This document shows positions 51,370 through 63,704 of a stretch of 64,000 nt of DNA, one piece after another. Position 1 is the stretch's first letter. Each line of letters starts with the position of its first letter. This DNA comes from Gavia stellata. Lineage: Eukaryota; Chordata; Aves; Gaviiformes; Gaviidae. Where the stretch lies: positions 86,232,451 through 86,296,450 of the forward strand of contig NC_082595.1 of assembly GCF_030936135.1 (NCBI RefSeq), given 5' to 3'. Below the pieces are notes generated by a model. It made no database searches and was not told the DNA's origin. It was given only the letters and a program-made list of their open reading frames with translations. Both the position numbers and the translations under genes were made by a program.

Positions 51370-51401
51370 TGAAGATAGGATTGTGTCACATCCTATCTTC
51401 A
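51370..51401. repeat. perfect 12-bp-stem inverted repeat (hairpin)
   Basis: The arm tgaagataggat (51370-51381) and its exact reverse complement atcctatcttca (51390-51401) flank an 8-base loop. It lies in the long TINAG intron about 240 bp from the 3' end of a CR1. No terminal element structure was recognised around it. Confidence 0.85.
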
Positions 51402-51642
51402 CAGACGGAAGCAATGAATTTGTTAAAAAACAGCATACATAGAGGATGTATAAAGGAAACGTGTGTATTCTGGTTTTAAGGTTATGGTCTTTACTCATAT
51501 TTTCCTTTGACAGTTTTTTCCTAATTTTCTTGGTTTTTCAAATATTTCCATTTCTGTTAACTTCTGCATTCATAAGGATCTTCAGGTCAAATAAGACAAC
51601 TAGAAAACCTTATATTACTTCCAATACCACCACAACATAAAC

Positions 51643-52240
51643 TTAGAATAGAATATTTCAGCTGGAAGGGACCTACAATGATCATCTAGTCCAACTGCCT
51701 GACCAATTCAGGGCTGACCAAAAGCTAAAGCATATTGTTAAGGGCATTGTCCAAATGCCTCTTAAACACTGACAGGTTTGGGGCGTCGACCGCCTCTCTA
51801 GGAAGCCTGTGCCAGTGTTTGACCACCCTCTCAGTAAAAAAATGCTTCCTACTGTCCAGTCTAAACCTCCCCTGGAGCAGCTTTGAACCATTTCCACACA
51901 TCCTTCTGGATACCAGGGAAAAGAGATCAGCACCTCCCTCTCCACGTCCCATCCTCAGGAAACTGTACAGAGCAATGAGGTCGCCCCTCACACTCCTTTT
52001 CTCCAAACGAGATAAGGCCAGAGGCCTTAACCGCTCCTCATAGGACATTCCTTCCAGCCCTTTCACCAGCTTTGTTGCTCTCCTCTGGATGCATTCAAGG
52101 ATCTTCACATCCTTCTTAAATTGTGGGGCCCAGAACTGCACACAGTATTCGAGGTGAGGCCGCACTAACGTTGAATACAGCGTGATAATCAACCTCTTTT
52201 GACCGGCTGGTTATACTGTGTTTGATGCACTCCAGGATGC
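51643..52240 (-). mobile_element. CR1 LINE 3' fragment, separate subfamily, in TINAG intron
   Basis: The inverted 3' end is at about 51643 ('agaatagaatatttcagctg', then 'gaagggacctacaatgatca', 'ctagtccaactgcctgacca'). The 3' UTR, with its 'agggctgaccaaaagctaaa' text, differs from the 28-kb and 35-kb copies, so it is another subfamily. The element runs up to about 52240 and is in the sense orientation of TINAG. The junction at 52240 is a 5' truncation in ORF2. Confidence 0.9.
51725..52192 (-). pseudogene. CR1 ORF2 C-terminal fragment, frame open
   Basis: A 155-codon uninterrupted frame with [58 protein letters not shown] and the terminal [13 protein letters not shown]. These are the thumb and C-terminal region of CR1 ORF2. 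No stop interrupts this part, but the catalytic palm is absent. Confidence 0.85.
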
Positions 52241-54659
52241 AAAACCATGGGATTTCCACAGTTACATATTTAATGAGATATTTCTGACCCTTTCCATCTC
52301 TGAAAAAAAATGCTGGTGATCGAACAAGATTTGGCGAAGTCCAACTTCATCCAATTCAACTTTAGGGATTAGGAAAAGAGCCACTCTCTACTATCAAGAA
52401 AGAGGAATACCTCCTAAAGATAATTTATCCCACTGAAGGGCTGACCACAATCAGTGCTAACAAACTGGACTCATTTGTCTCTTTAATACTATGTTTTCTA
52501 CATAGGCATTATGAAGTTGCTGTCAACACACTGGCCAAACAAATGGTGAAATAACTTTGGACAAAAATACTGTCTTCCCATAGACTATATGTACAAAGCA
52601 ACATGATACAAAGATTACTCGGTCCATCTCATCTTGCCCTGGTTTATTTCGATACCAAAGTTCTGCCTTCATAAAAGGCTCACAGTACCTCCTGCTCTAG
52701 GCAAAAAGAGAGTGGGACAGAAATGCATGCAGTCGAAAATTTTCATCTCACTTTCTTCCCTGGACTCGGTCAAATAACTGTCATAATGCTACCAGACAAA
52801 AAAGGTATAACTGTGGCAGGTTATGTCCTATTCTTAGTGCTGTAACAAAATCCTAGTACCTCTCAAAGACTAGGATTTTCATCTACTCAATTAGACAGAA
52901 GTTTGATTCTTAATCTTTTGTTAATAAGAAGGTGGTTAGGGTCACTGACTAGTGTTCTCTGTGAGACAAAACTTCTTAGAAAATGGTTGCCGGAATTTGA
53001 AACTGCGTTTTTGCTGGGACTTCTCAGCATGAGAGATGAGCCAAATTATCAGTGAGTCAATAATTAAATTATTCCCACAAATCTACTTTAATTTATGATA
53101 TGGGAGACAGTCTCGTGGGTTTAACTGCATGAATCATCAGACACTGTGTTTCTTCTCCCCATGATCTTCTAATGTATTTCTCTCTGCTGTAAAATATTTT
53201 TATGTGTTGCTGTTTACTTTTTAAACTATAATGTCTGATGTCGATTGTCTGATAATAAAGGAGTTTTTTCCCCCCCATGACAGAAAAAGGGAACTCAACC
53301 CAAGGTTTCTTTACTCAGGAAGAAAATAATTTGGGTCATGGGTTTTGGTGATTTAAGATTTTGCTTGTTTGTTGTTATTCTGAGTCTAAGCTCGAGTGAG
53401 GACAAGTGAAGAGGAGAAAAACAGTGTCTTCAAAGCCAAAACCTAAGATGTGACTAACAGTAGTCACTGGTATCTTTTTTAATCCTTTGGACTTTGCGCA
53501 AGTGAGTCATTTAATTGTGTATTAAATCTTGGAGTTCTGTTGCTCTGTCTGGCTATCCCCTCAACACTAAGACACAAGTTTTTGCCTAGTGTCAATTTTG
53601 ACTCCATTAGTATGGCTTTTTGCAGCATTAAGAAACATTCAACGAATGTTTTTTCAGGGCATAGATGTTTCAATGCCATTTAATCTGCTGCACTATTGAA
53701 TTTAAAGCTTCCAGTGAATCATTGATAAAAATAGAGGGGAAATGTGTTTCCAGTTAATGTACATCTCTCAATGTCCTCTTATGAAAGTTCTTTATCATTC
53801 TGAGCACCTTCCAAACATCTGAAAATCTATCTTGTTCATGAAACAGTATCTAAGGCTTTTAATAAAATTATTCTTGTCCCCTCCAAGCCTTAAGGTAACA
53901 GTCCATAGTTTTGATTGTAGGCAAAGACTCGGGCTTTTGTGGCCTTTCTGAATTTTTCAGTGTCAGGGGATCAGAAGATACAGCTTTTTGAATGAAGGTG
54001 TGGATCAAATATTGTAGCTTGGCACTGATGCTGGAGTGATGCAGAGGAAAGAGTCTGAGAGAATATTTGTCTGAACAGGCTGCAAACATTAATGATGGAT
54101 ACTTTACTTCACTACACCTAATTTTGAAAAGAGATATATTTGAACTAGAACCATAGCTATTTAAGACGATGTGCTTCTTCTATGCTGAATAGACTTTAGC
54201 ATCTTTACACCATCAACAAATCTGCCTCATGTTTTCTTTCTCTATGGACACTACATTTCTCTTCTGTTGTCTTTTCCTAGGTGAATCTAAGAAAGCCAGA
54301 GGCGTAGAAGGAAAAGATTAAAAAAAAAGATGCACCATTCTACAGAAAATCTGCTATACAATATACTTGGCAGGTTTGTTCAGCAACTCTAGCTTAAATG
54401 TATAGATCTGAGAGATAAATCTGCTACCAAGTTCATCTTTGATGTGAATTCAGTCTACTTTTATTATTAAGAGATCTTGAGATAAAGATGACAGTTTCAT
54501 ATGTCATTTTCAGTCATTAGTCTTCTTAAAATAACAGAGTGCAGCTGCAAAAGTGAAAATCACCAAACTTTGACCAACTTGTCTTCCTTAGTCCCACTTA
54601 CCATTTGCAGTTTCATTGTGCCTCTTTAGCTTGTTTTCACTCTGGTGTCACTAAGAGCT

Positions 54660-54735
54660 GTAATTGTATGTGTATATACACATAGATCCGTGTATGTGTA
54701 TGTGTACATATATATACACAAACATACATATGCAA
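54660..54735. repeat. degenerate TG/TA microsatellite
   Basis: Alternating purine-pyrimidine sequence such as 'tgtatgtgtatatacacata' and 'gtacatatatatacacaaac', lying in the TINAG intron. Confidence 0.85.
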
Positions 54736-57700
54736 GACATTGTGAAGATATGATCTTACTATAAATATTACACACCAATCAGATGGTCATTTTGTTTTTA
54801 AGCTATTTTATGATGCCATTACAAGCGGGATTCCTTTAGTCTAACCTAGACATTTTAACATTAGCTATGTAAGTCCGATGTTACCCCACAGGTTCTTTTA
54901 TAGTCAGCAAAGACAAATAAGACCTAACAAAGCAATTCAACTCACCTTAAGATAGATACCTGGGATAGAGTAGATGAATAGCCATGGAAAATAAAGGTAA
55001 CCATGGCTGCCTAAGAGAGATACAGCAATCTAACTTGTACACATCAAAACTTAGCTGTTATGTATCCCAGTCTCCATTACTCACTTTTTCTGCTTACCTC
55101 CCTATCTCTGGAATACACACACAGAAACTGCTTGAGTGATCCTACTCTCTCTAAATGTTAGTGGGGTCAGTCCATCCTGCCTTCAGATTGCTGAAAGCCC
55201 TATTTCACTGTCCATAGAGACCGTGATCAAACCCAAATGATCTGCTACCCACAACACCCTCCGTCTGGCTGTTCCACATTTTCTTCTCCTGCTTCCATGA
55301 TGTTCTGTCTTTTCCCATTCTCTCCCTGAGCCTGAGGTCACACAGTACCTCACTGGAGATAGATTTATAGTCTTATCAGAGCTGATTTTGTAAATAAGAA
55401 GCCTTCAAATGAGAGAAAATAAGTAATGATTTCAAGTTGCAGAACAACGGAAGCCAGTCAATGCATTTACAATCCTTATGATCCAGTGATCAATTAGGCA
55501 GTTTATATGTGCATTTCTGGTTTTGCACAAATAGCTCTTGCAAGCTTCACCAAAATTTATTTCCATCTTATGACTCCATCACCTTATATGTTGTACAATT
55601 CATGGGCAGTTTCAAGCATTCTCAGAAATGTTTCTGAGAGATTATAAATATCAGTTCAATATGATCATTCATTATTATGGCTGCCTTTAACAAATATTGA
55701 ATCTCTTTTACAGGAGGAGTTATAAATAAAAAATCAGACTAAAATAAACATCAACCCACACAAAACTGCATTTTTTACCCTATGTATCAGCATGTCTTCA
55801 CTCCTTTTTCTCTCTCCAGGAACCATCTCAGATAAGCAGAATGCAAATTATCATCAATATTTTTATTTGAAGTCCAACTCTAATGAGATTCTCATGAGTT
55901 TTTTATTTAGGTCAAGGAGTTTGCATTATCCTTTGCTCAAAAAAACCCCACCCAAGCTATATGTGAGTGGCAAAGAACTTACACCCAGGCCACATATTTG
56001 ACATTTAAATTAATTCAATCTAATGAATTATATGAAAAAGTGACAGCTTAATCCTGAAGACATTAAAATCTATACAAAAGAATGTTTTAGACTTCGTGGT
56101 GCAGAATCACATTTTATGACTGGATTTATCATTGCTAGAAACTCAAGTATGCCTAGCCTTGGGCTCAAACAGCCTCCAACTTGTCAAATTTAAATTCAAT
56201 TTTTTACAGTTAAACACCTATGCAAATATTTTTATATGGCATGATCTCAGAGGTCAGAACACTTACGCATTAGACAATGAAAGGATAGGTAATTCTTTGT
56301 ATTGTTGGATCCACTGGATACTTCAGCAATGTTCAATGAAAGTTAGTAAGTAAATGCATTTCCCAAATATTAAACTCCAAACTATACTGAGGTTTCTTAA
56401 ATATCATGGCCTTCAGTTTTCTTCTTTTTCTTTCACTTGCCGTGTCCTTCTTCAGGATATCAGACCACTTGGCTGTCCTCCTACACAGTGTTTTGCGCTG
56501 ACCATTCAATACATTCCTTTACAGGGAACTGCCGGTCTCAGTCAAGGCACTCAGCTTTTTGCTCATGAGTGGCTCCTTGCCTAAGGGCTGCTATCTTTTC
56601 CTTGCACAGCCTATCAGTTCCCATTTAAATCAGCATCCGGTTCAGCATATTAATAGCACCCCCCCTCCCTTCTCAGCCATCAGTTTGTCCCCCTGTGCCA
56701 TTCTGGCTTCATCACTCACCTCAGTAGGTTATTCAGCATATATTTGGGGCTGCATGTCTGAGGGAATAGCTGTCATCACCCTATGTTTGCACCAAGCATG
56801 CCTCATAGCCCTCCCAACACCTGCATTCACAGCCTCACAGAAGCTCATCCCTGAACTGAGGTATTCAAATTGCCTTGCAAATTTTACTTCTAATTTTATT
56901 GGTTTCTCATGGCCCTTCAGATATACCTTAACTAGATACACATAAACAGATATGTACCGGCTGTCCTTCATAAACATCTTTTCCTAATTCAGTCCCCCAT
57001 TTTTCCATGCTAAATTCTAGTTTCTTTCATTGCTTCACAATATTCACTATAAGCATACTTCAGGAGCTTTAACTCTACTAGTCTGAGTCAATACTTTTTG
57101 CAAGAGTATAGAGTCAGGGATGATCTTGCATAAGCCTGACGCTTCTCTTGGCTGCTTGTGCCACTATCAGGCACTCTCTTGTAATTCATAGCCAGCAGTT
57201 TCCACAACCACAGACATTTCCATGTCCTTTACAAGGATATCTTCACTAAGATCACAAACACAAAATGCACTTTATTTCATGACTTTATTTTCTTGAACTG
57301 CATGTTGAAGATACTCTCAGTAATCTTCCTAGCACAGGCCTGAATCATTATTTATTTGATCACCTATAAAAAACTTGTTTGAGACTCTCCAGTCATTTCT
57401 CTGTGTAACTACTCACTCAGTGATTTAATAAACACATCCTTGCATATTCCCTCCATGTCGAAGAATACAGCCCCATGGTGTGTTCTCTAATTCGAGTGTG
57501 TGCATTATTAGATACTTGTCAATATAGTGGCACTGGTCTACATTTGAGGGGAAATCCACTAGTGTATTATACACACTCTTCCGCAGTAGTTTCAGTCCTG
57601 AGTGTGTATTTCTTCTGCCTCCCAAATAAAATCAGCAGCATCCCAGCAGCAGTTGATGTCTGTTTGGGGTGTAGAAAGCCCAGACTGCTGTGTCAGTAAG

Positions 57701-58095
57701 CTGTGCTTGATAATTAGGAGGCCACTGGCAATTTTTATGTTTCCATTTTCATTCTGCTTGGTGGCATATTTGAGGGAAATTGTGTCAGTTTTATCCACGA
57801 CTTGATGTGTACACAGAATATTTGTGAATACTCAGCAAAGCTTTTTATTCTATAAACGAGAGTATTTGAAGATTTAGAGCAAATGTTAGAGTAGATTAAA
57901 AGACAATGGGACTATACCTCTTTCCAATGCTCTCTAAAATTCTCAGATACATGAAAATGAAACAGCAGTCTTATGTTGGGAGCTAACAGTGCTCCACCTC
58001 TGACAGTGAAACCTTTGGGTTCCAAACTGGTCATTGACATTTTACTACTTTCATGACTGGCAGAGGAAAAGGGTAAAAGAATATGCTTTACTCAC

Positions 58096-58201
58096 CCAAG
58101 GAGTTTGACTGAATGAGTTTTCCATTTAGATCCTGCTTTCTGGGAGTGTCTATAGATTCCTTCTTTGTAAAGGAAAAAATCTTCATATACTTTCATTATA
58201 G
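58096..58201 (-). CDS. TINAG: TINAG coding exon with the papain-type His
   Basis: A 106-bp exon with acceptor 'gttttttag' (58203-58202) and donor gtgagt (58095 down). It begins with CT, which completes an Ala codon with the G ending the preceding exon (VQ-A). It encodes IMKVYEDFFLYKEGIYRHSQ, then KAGSKWKTHSVKLL and two bases GG of the following Gly. YEDFFLYKEGIYRH is the conserved segment of TINAG and cathepsin-B-like proteins. The His of THSVKLLGWG is the papain-type catalytic His, kept although the family is inactive. The exon is too short to stand out as an open frame and was found from its motif and splice sites. Confidence 0.93.
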
Positions 58202-59445
58202 CTAAAAAACAATAGGAAAAATCAGCACAGTCAGCAAATATTGCTTCTATTCTTGTTTACTCCATGCATTTTACCAGTGAGATTTTTGTTGTGTGTTGGA
58301 CTGCATAAGTGTACTTTGTAATTACACTAAATTTCATAAGTGCTCAGAAGTTCCCTGCTGTGAGGGAACTGAGGGAAATATTCCAACAGAGTTCTGTCAA
58401 AGGTCTTTTGTCAAGTTAATTGGGTTTCCCTGTCATGGAAACTCCCTATCATGGACTTCTTCCAATACAGGAAGAAGAAATACTGCCTTTTTCTGAAACT
58501 CAGATAGAGTTCATTAAGTACACAGCAATCTGCTTATGGAAAGCTAGGTTGTCTGTATATACCTTCATCTTGACTTTCAGCTGGAAGTGTGGAAAAAACC
58601 ACACTTTGTGTCCATAAAAATGTAAGGAGAAAGAGCTGATGAAGTGGAAATTTTGTGCAAGAGAATGAAGATTACAATTTGCATACTGTGTCCATTCCTT
58701 ATTTCCTAGGAATATCATTCACTTGGTTTTTAAGAAAAATGTTTTGGGTTTCTTTTCCACATTTGTTTTGCCACCTTAGTACCATTTGCTTTGCTATGTG
58801 GTGGGCTATCAGAGAAATGAAAATATTTTCAAGGTCTACATTACCTTTAGATTCCAGTGAATCAGAAGCATTAAATACAAGCTTAACTCCAACTTACTTT
58901 TAGCTTATCGTTTTAACAGTCTTAGACTGCCACACAGCTTGGAACATGAGAATTAGTGAAATCCAGTTTCCTAAAGTCTTGCACCTTGGGAGTCCCATGA
59001 AGTACAAGTTTCACTGACCGTTTTTATGTGGTTGGAGCATTTATAACGTATGTGCCTGCGGTATCCAGTAAGGTGTGCTCATGCCGCAGTTTTTTCTGTC
59101 TGGCACACTTTCAAATTTCTTTTTCCTACCTCAATATTTTCATAAACTTGAACAAAATTAAGTATCTTTACAACTTCTTGGCCTCTATCATAGTTGGCTG
59201 AAAACAGAAAACATTCACAAATTTTCGGGGATGAAAGAGAACAGCTCAAGACATGGTCAAATGAGCCCATTTGCCCAGGAAACCTGGCTAAAAATATACC
59301 TTGGTAATGAGGTCACTCACATAAAAAATGTATGCAGATAACAACACATGGGGAATAAGCAGCCATGATGGTACCTAGGTGGCAAGTCTGGGGGAGAGCT
59401 ATATCAGTTAAATCAGAAAAAAAGTTAAATGCTTTTAATGAATAA

Positions 59446-59800
59446 TGTTACAGCTTCTGCGGAGCTGTCTGCAGAACCGGAGCTCACACATGTTGACAGC
59501 AACAGACCAAGTGGAAAATAGCACAAACTTTATTCTTGGTTCCTAGCTGCAAGCTCAGGACTCCATTAAGGCTCTCAGCGAAGGTTTTGCCCCTTCCTCT
59601 GCCCCCAGGCTCACCAGTGTATACAGCTAGGAGTTTAACAACTCCTGCGGATGTCCCTGTACTGCTATGCAAAATACCAGCTGTTGAGGTTTCTGAGCTG
59701 CAGAGGAGCCTGTGGAGGGAGAGCTTTAAAGCGGTACAAAGGAACAGAAAGGGGGAGGAAGACTCCCACTGGCCTTAGTCCAGGTGAGAGTGTCAGAGGA
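59446..59800 (-). mobile_element. possible LTR remnant, minus orientation
   Basis: On the minus strand 'ccaagaataaagtttgtgct' contains AATAAA (59529-59534). About 70 bp later the sequence ends near 'cagctccgcagaagctgtaaca', a plausible U5 end with CA. The block is GC-richer than its flanks. I could not define the 5' end or a target-site duplication. The overlapping 159-codon plus frame at 59651-60130 shows no domain and probably arises by chance. Confidence 0.4.
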
Positions 59801-60217
59801 AGAGTGAAGGGGATGAATCATTCAAAAAATTACTGTAGAGGCTTCCCTGGATCTTGTTTTGATACCTTGGCCAAAGGGAGGCAAAGAAACAGGGGTGAGT
59901 GCAAGGACTGCAAATTCACTTCTCCCACGGGAGGTCTGAGGTTAGAAGATCTCATTTATCATCAGGCTGAGACAGGAGAAGGTAGTTTCATTTCTAAATC
60001 ACATTGGTCTTTGAAATCGAGCTCCGTATGTTCAGTTTCAGAAAACAATTTATTCTTTATCAACAACTCTAAATCAAACACATGTTCTTGGCTCTGTGAA
60101 GAAACATCATACCTAAATTATTTCTACTGAAATGAAATAGAAAATTTTGAAGTGTATTTCCAGAATAACTTTAGTCTATGATGTGAGAGAATTTTTTCCA
60201 TGATTACATCTACATTT

Positions 60218-60292
60218 AGTGTGTGTGTATATATGTATGTATAGATATGTAAATGTGTATACTTATGCATATTTATATCTATATGTATATAC
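60218..60292. repeat. TA/TG-rich microsatellite
   Basis: A run of tgtgtgtatatatgtatgta-type sequence with interruptions, in a TINAG intron. Confidence 0.85.
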
Positions 60293-60576
60293 CCTGCAAT
60301 CAGGAGCTAAATAATAGTACAGTCTTTGGAGTTAAGTGGGCTGAGTACATGAATTTAGTGTGAACAGAGAGATGATAGTTCAAAATCAAGCACTGAAATA
60401 TTTTTATTTACTCAGTGACTTTATCTTGATATGGACTGTGACTTGGACAGGATGACATGATCACAGTCCACCAGTCAACTTTCTTCCCTCCCATGTAGAA
60501 AAGACTTTGCATTTTCCAAAATGAATGGATTAATTATTAATAAATTAGAGAAGTAGCAATTTTCATAAGGTTGACT

Positions 60577-60596
60577 GTAGCTCATGCATGAGCTAC
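60577..60596. repeat. perfect 20-bp palindrome
   Basis: gtagctcatgcatgagctac equals its own reverse complement, with no spacer. Symmetry stops at the next base on each side. It contains the ATGCAT core. No known site is assigned. Confidence 0.9.
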
Positions 60597-63039
60597 CTCA
60601 TTCATGCTAGGCTGTCACATCTATGCCTATAAATGCAGCAGATTATAAGATTCATTCCACTATGGATTCCTCTCCATGAAATTCTTAAATAAGAATTTGT
60701 GTCTCTAAGGCACATGAAGATACAAAAACCTAAAGGTAGTTACTAGAAAAGGAATTACAGTGTAACACTGTACATTAATGTAGCCTAGTGCTTTTTCCAG
60801 ATCTTTTTCTTGTGTCAGCAAATTAAATACTCCTTTTTTTCCAAGATCATGACAGCTGAGATTATAAGTTTTGTAGGGTCAAAAATTTGATGTATTGCCA
60901 ACAATGTGTTAGCTTTTCTTTTGACTGAGACTGGCTAAGGTGACAGAAAGGATTATTTTCCTATGTCAGCACTATAACTATCAGAATATTTCCTGAAGTC
61001 CATTAAAAAAAGATGAACGGGCAGTATTAGGTAGTCCATTTGAATGTTTTCAAAGCATTAATGAAAGTTCACTATGCTTATTTGAAAATGAATTTTTTTA
61101 AAAACTAGTGTTCCATCAAAATGCTAATTGCTCAGTTCTTGTACCATATAAAATAATGACGTATGTCAGAGAGAAATTGTCATTCAAACTTGAAAGATGT
61201 GTAACAGAAAGTTTTCAATTACATTCCTATGCCTACTGTTTCACAATTGTTAAAAAATATGTATTTTTCTTAACTTTGAATATGCCCAAAAATCCAAGTA
61301 CATTCGTCATCAAAGAGGATGACTTTCTACATCATGATCTTAAAAGGATCTTGAATGTTTTTCAGCTATTAAACATTACTTAGTACATTAGCCATAAGCA
61401 CTTTGTAAGTTCTTGAGGAATGACAAGTGAGTGAATAATTGAAAAATTTCTTCGAGTATCTGAAGATCATTTGCAGGATGTTTTTGGAAAAAAAAAGTAT
61501 TATATAGTTTTAAAATTAGAATTATGTCCTGATTGCATTTGTAGTATGGGAAGATAGAAGAGAGAATCAGTGACAAATTATTGGGTCATAACTGTGACTC
61601 ATTTAAAAATTTCATTATAGCAAAAAGAAAAAAAGGAATGTGATTTCACTCAGTGATACACGCTCTTGGCTATATACCCTTCTTTAGATCTTGATTTTTC
61701 CACATACAGGTCTACCTTAACCTGATACAGACATTTTCTCTGAAAAAGCATTGACATATCAAAAAATTGTATGAATTATTGAGTGGTTAAAACCTAACAA
61801 ATGGCTGAATATAGATTATTTTATGTGGAAGATTTAGTACTGACAGATTAATCCAGCAAACTGTGTATACATGGACTACGAATGCAATATTAGAAAGGGG
61901 TCTGAAATTTCATCTTGAGGATCCTAATTTTTTCATTTTCTTAAAACCAGCAGAAATTACTGTGTTCACTTCTAGATCAAACACAGCACGGGAAAGAATA
62001 TTTTCCTTGAGCAAACAAACTTGGGCAGAACAAAAAAGACTGATAATATTGATCTTGTTAAGTCTGAGCTTCAGATTAATTGCAACTGCCGACATAAAGA
62101 GCTTTAAGAAGTAATTTCAACTCCATGATGCACTGAAATGAATTAAATCTAATAATCAAGACTATTTCAGTAATAAATTGAAGGTTATGATAATTCATTA
62201 TATAATTGAGGGCAGTAGAAATGCAGAAGTCCCCTGAAGTAAAATACTTTGGTTTTGCATCAGCCATCCATCCAAGCAGGGTGGACATCCCACACTATGA
62301 CCTTTCCCCATTACCCCAAACCCCAGATCCCTCAACCTCTCCAGTTACACTGGCCTGGGGTGTGAGCAGGAACCTGTATTTTCAGGTGCTGCCAGCACCA
62401 TCCATGACTGCAGATGGAGAGTATTCAGGCTAAACAACTCTTTTGCAGCCCCTCACTCCCTGCTGAAGTTTATTTCTCTGAGAGTTCAGGGATCTTCATT
62501 GCAGAAAAATTCAAACCAGATAGCTCTACAACCAACTAGAGCATTTGGGCAAAGGGGAAATTCTGGAAGTATTCCAGCACTGACTGATTTGCTGGAGGGC
62601 CCATATACTGCAGTGTTGCCTTCAGAGGAGAGCAGGCTCGGTGGTTTGGCTTCAGCCAGTGGGGGAATTGATCTCAGCCCTAGAAAGCAGAGCTTTGCTA
62701 ACATTTAAATCCTCCTGGACAGCCCCAAATTGCTATGTCATCAATGAGCAAAGAACTGTCATGGGAAAAAGGCACATTTCCAGCACACAGATTTTGTGCA
62801 AATTTTCAACAAATCCAGCTCAAGGTCATTTTATTCATTATGGACTCCAATGCAGTATAGCTGCCTTTAGGGGCACTCACTACTTGACCACCAAACATCC
62901 CTGGATGAACTACAGTGCATATGTCTGTTTTATTGATTGTGGAATGTGAGTTGTGTTTTCTAATATTTTGATACAACGACATTACACACTTTAATTATTT
63001 CAATAATAATAATACCATCATTTTCCAAACTTACCATAC

Positions 63040-63085
63040 CTTGCACTGGTCCTTTGTCCATGATTTCTTTCATTATATCCGTTTC
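63040..63085 (-). CDS. TINAG: TINAG 46-bp coding exon
   Basis: Acceptor 'aactcccctcag' and donor gtatgg on the minus strand. It starts in phase 0 and encodes ETDIMKEIMDKGPVQ plus one base G, which joins CT of the next exon to give Ala (GPVQA). ETDIMKEI...GPVQA is a diagnostic TINAG segment corresponding to the IM..I...GPV helix and loop of cathepsin B. The exon has no recognisable open frame of its own and was found by motif and splice phase. Confidence 0.93.
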
Positions 63086-63523
63086 CTGAGGGGAGTTAAG
63101 AGCAGCAGCAGAGAGGGCAAGGGAAGATAATACATTCTATTAAATAAAATTAAAACTCATACTAATTTACCATTGTGTACATATATATTTATGGTATAAA
63201 TGTACCATTGTACTTGCATTTCTGCTAGAGAATATTTGGTTTACTAAATGAACAAAACTTCCAGAAACATGTTTAAGAAGCACTAATGCACAGTATGCAT
63301 ACTTTCTTTTCTAGCTCTAATTTCTATAGGACCACAAAGCAGCAGCTTTGAAGAGATTATGTAAAACTGAGAAACTATAAAGAATTTAAACTCTTCTGAA
63401 AATACAAGGGCATTATAAAGGAATATTCAGAGCTCTAGTCTTCAAGTAAAGTGAACATATTTCCATATGCCAGATAATTTTCAAGCCCCAAAGGAAAAAA
63501 ATGGGTGAACATCATGAACTTAC
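63086..63523 (-). other. TINAG: TINAG 438-bp intron
   Basis: A short AT-rich intron with a gtaagt donor (63523 down) and a polypyrimidine-containing acceptor. No nested feature was seen. Confidence 0.85.
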
Positions 63524-63704
63524 TTTTGAGGAGACCCTGTAGTGAGAGGCACACCGGTATAACCGATTGGATTCTTCTAAAGCATTGGGACACGGCCCAT
63601 TTGTATAGTTTTTTCCATATTCACTTGACACATAACAGTGATTTTCACCTGATGGCTCCAGGTGTTCGTTCCAAAATGATGGATAACAAGCGTAGGATAC
63701 AACC
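63524..63704 (-). CDS. TINAG: TINAG coding exon (first in window)
   Basis: A 181-bp exon. The acceptor 'actacctaaacag' follows a T-rich run and the donor is gtaagt. One base completes a codon begun in the preceding, off-window exon. The next 60 codons read VVSYACYPSFWNEHLEPSGE, continue through HCYVSSEYGKNYTNGPCPNA and LEESNRLYRCASHYRVSSK. VVS.ACYP and PCPN..E.SNR.Y.C...YRVSS are the TINAG pattern. Four cysteines are present, as expected for the disulfide-rich loop of this fold, and NYT is a possible N-glycosylation site. The middle of the segment (FWNEHLEPSG) varies most from what I recall of the mammalian protein. Confidence 0.93.

Larger units (their letters stand above)
43341..58095 (-). 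other. TINAG: TINAG 14.8-kb intron
   Basis: A long intron from the GTGAGT donor at 58095 to the acceptor ending at 43341. Recognised content: three short repeats at 43808-43853, unassigned open frames at 43852-44519, a decayed CR1 at about 45380-46035, a CR1 at 51643-52240, an inverted repeat at 51370-51401 and a CA/TA-rich microsatellite at about 54660-54735. The remainder is AT-rich and without recognised features, including 46036-51369 and 54736-58095. Confidence 0.8.
58202..63039 (-). other. TINAG: TINAG 4.8-kb intron
   Basis: Flanked by a gtatgg donor (63039 down) and a tag acceptor (58202). Content: a possible LTR at about 59446-59800, a TA/TG-rich microsatellite at about 60218-60292 and a 20-bp palindrome at 60577-60596. 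Nothing else was recognised. Confidence 0.8.

Noticed and set aside
56559..56945. 128-codon plus-strand frame in the TINAG intron
   Set aside because: Antisense to TINAG, no domain, and a low-complexity hydrophobic and Pro/Ser mixture.
59651..60130. 159-codon plus-strand frame
   Set aside because: It partly overlaps an LTR-like block, runs antisense to TINAG and has no recognisable motif.
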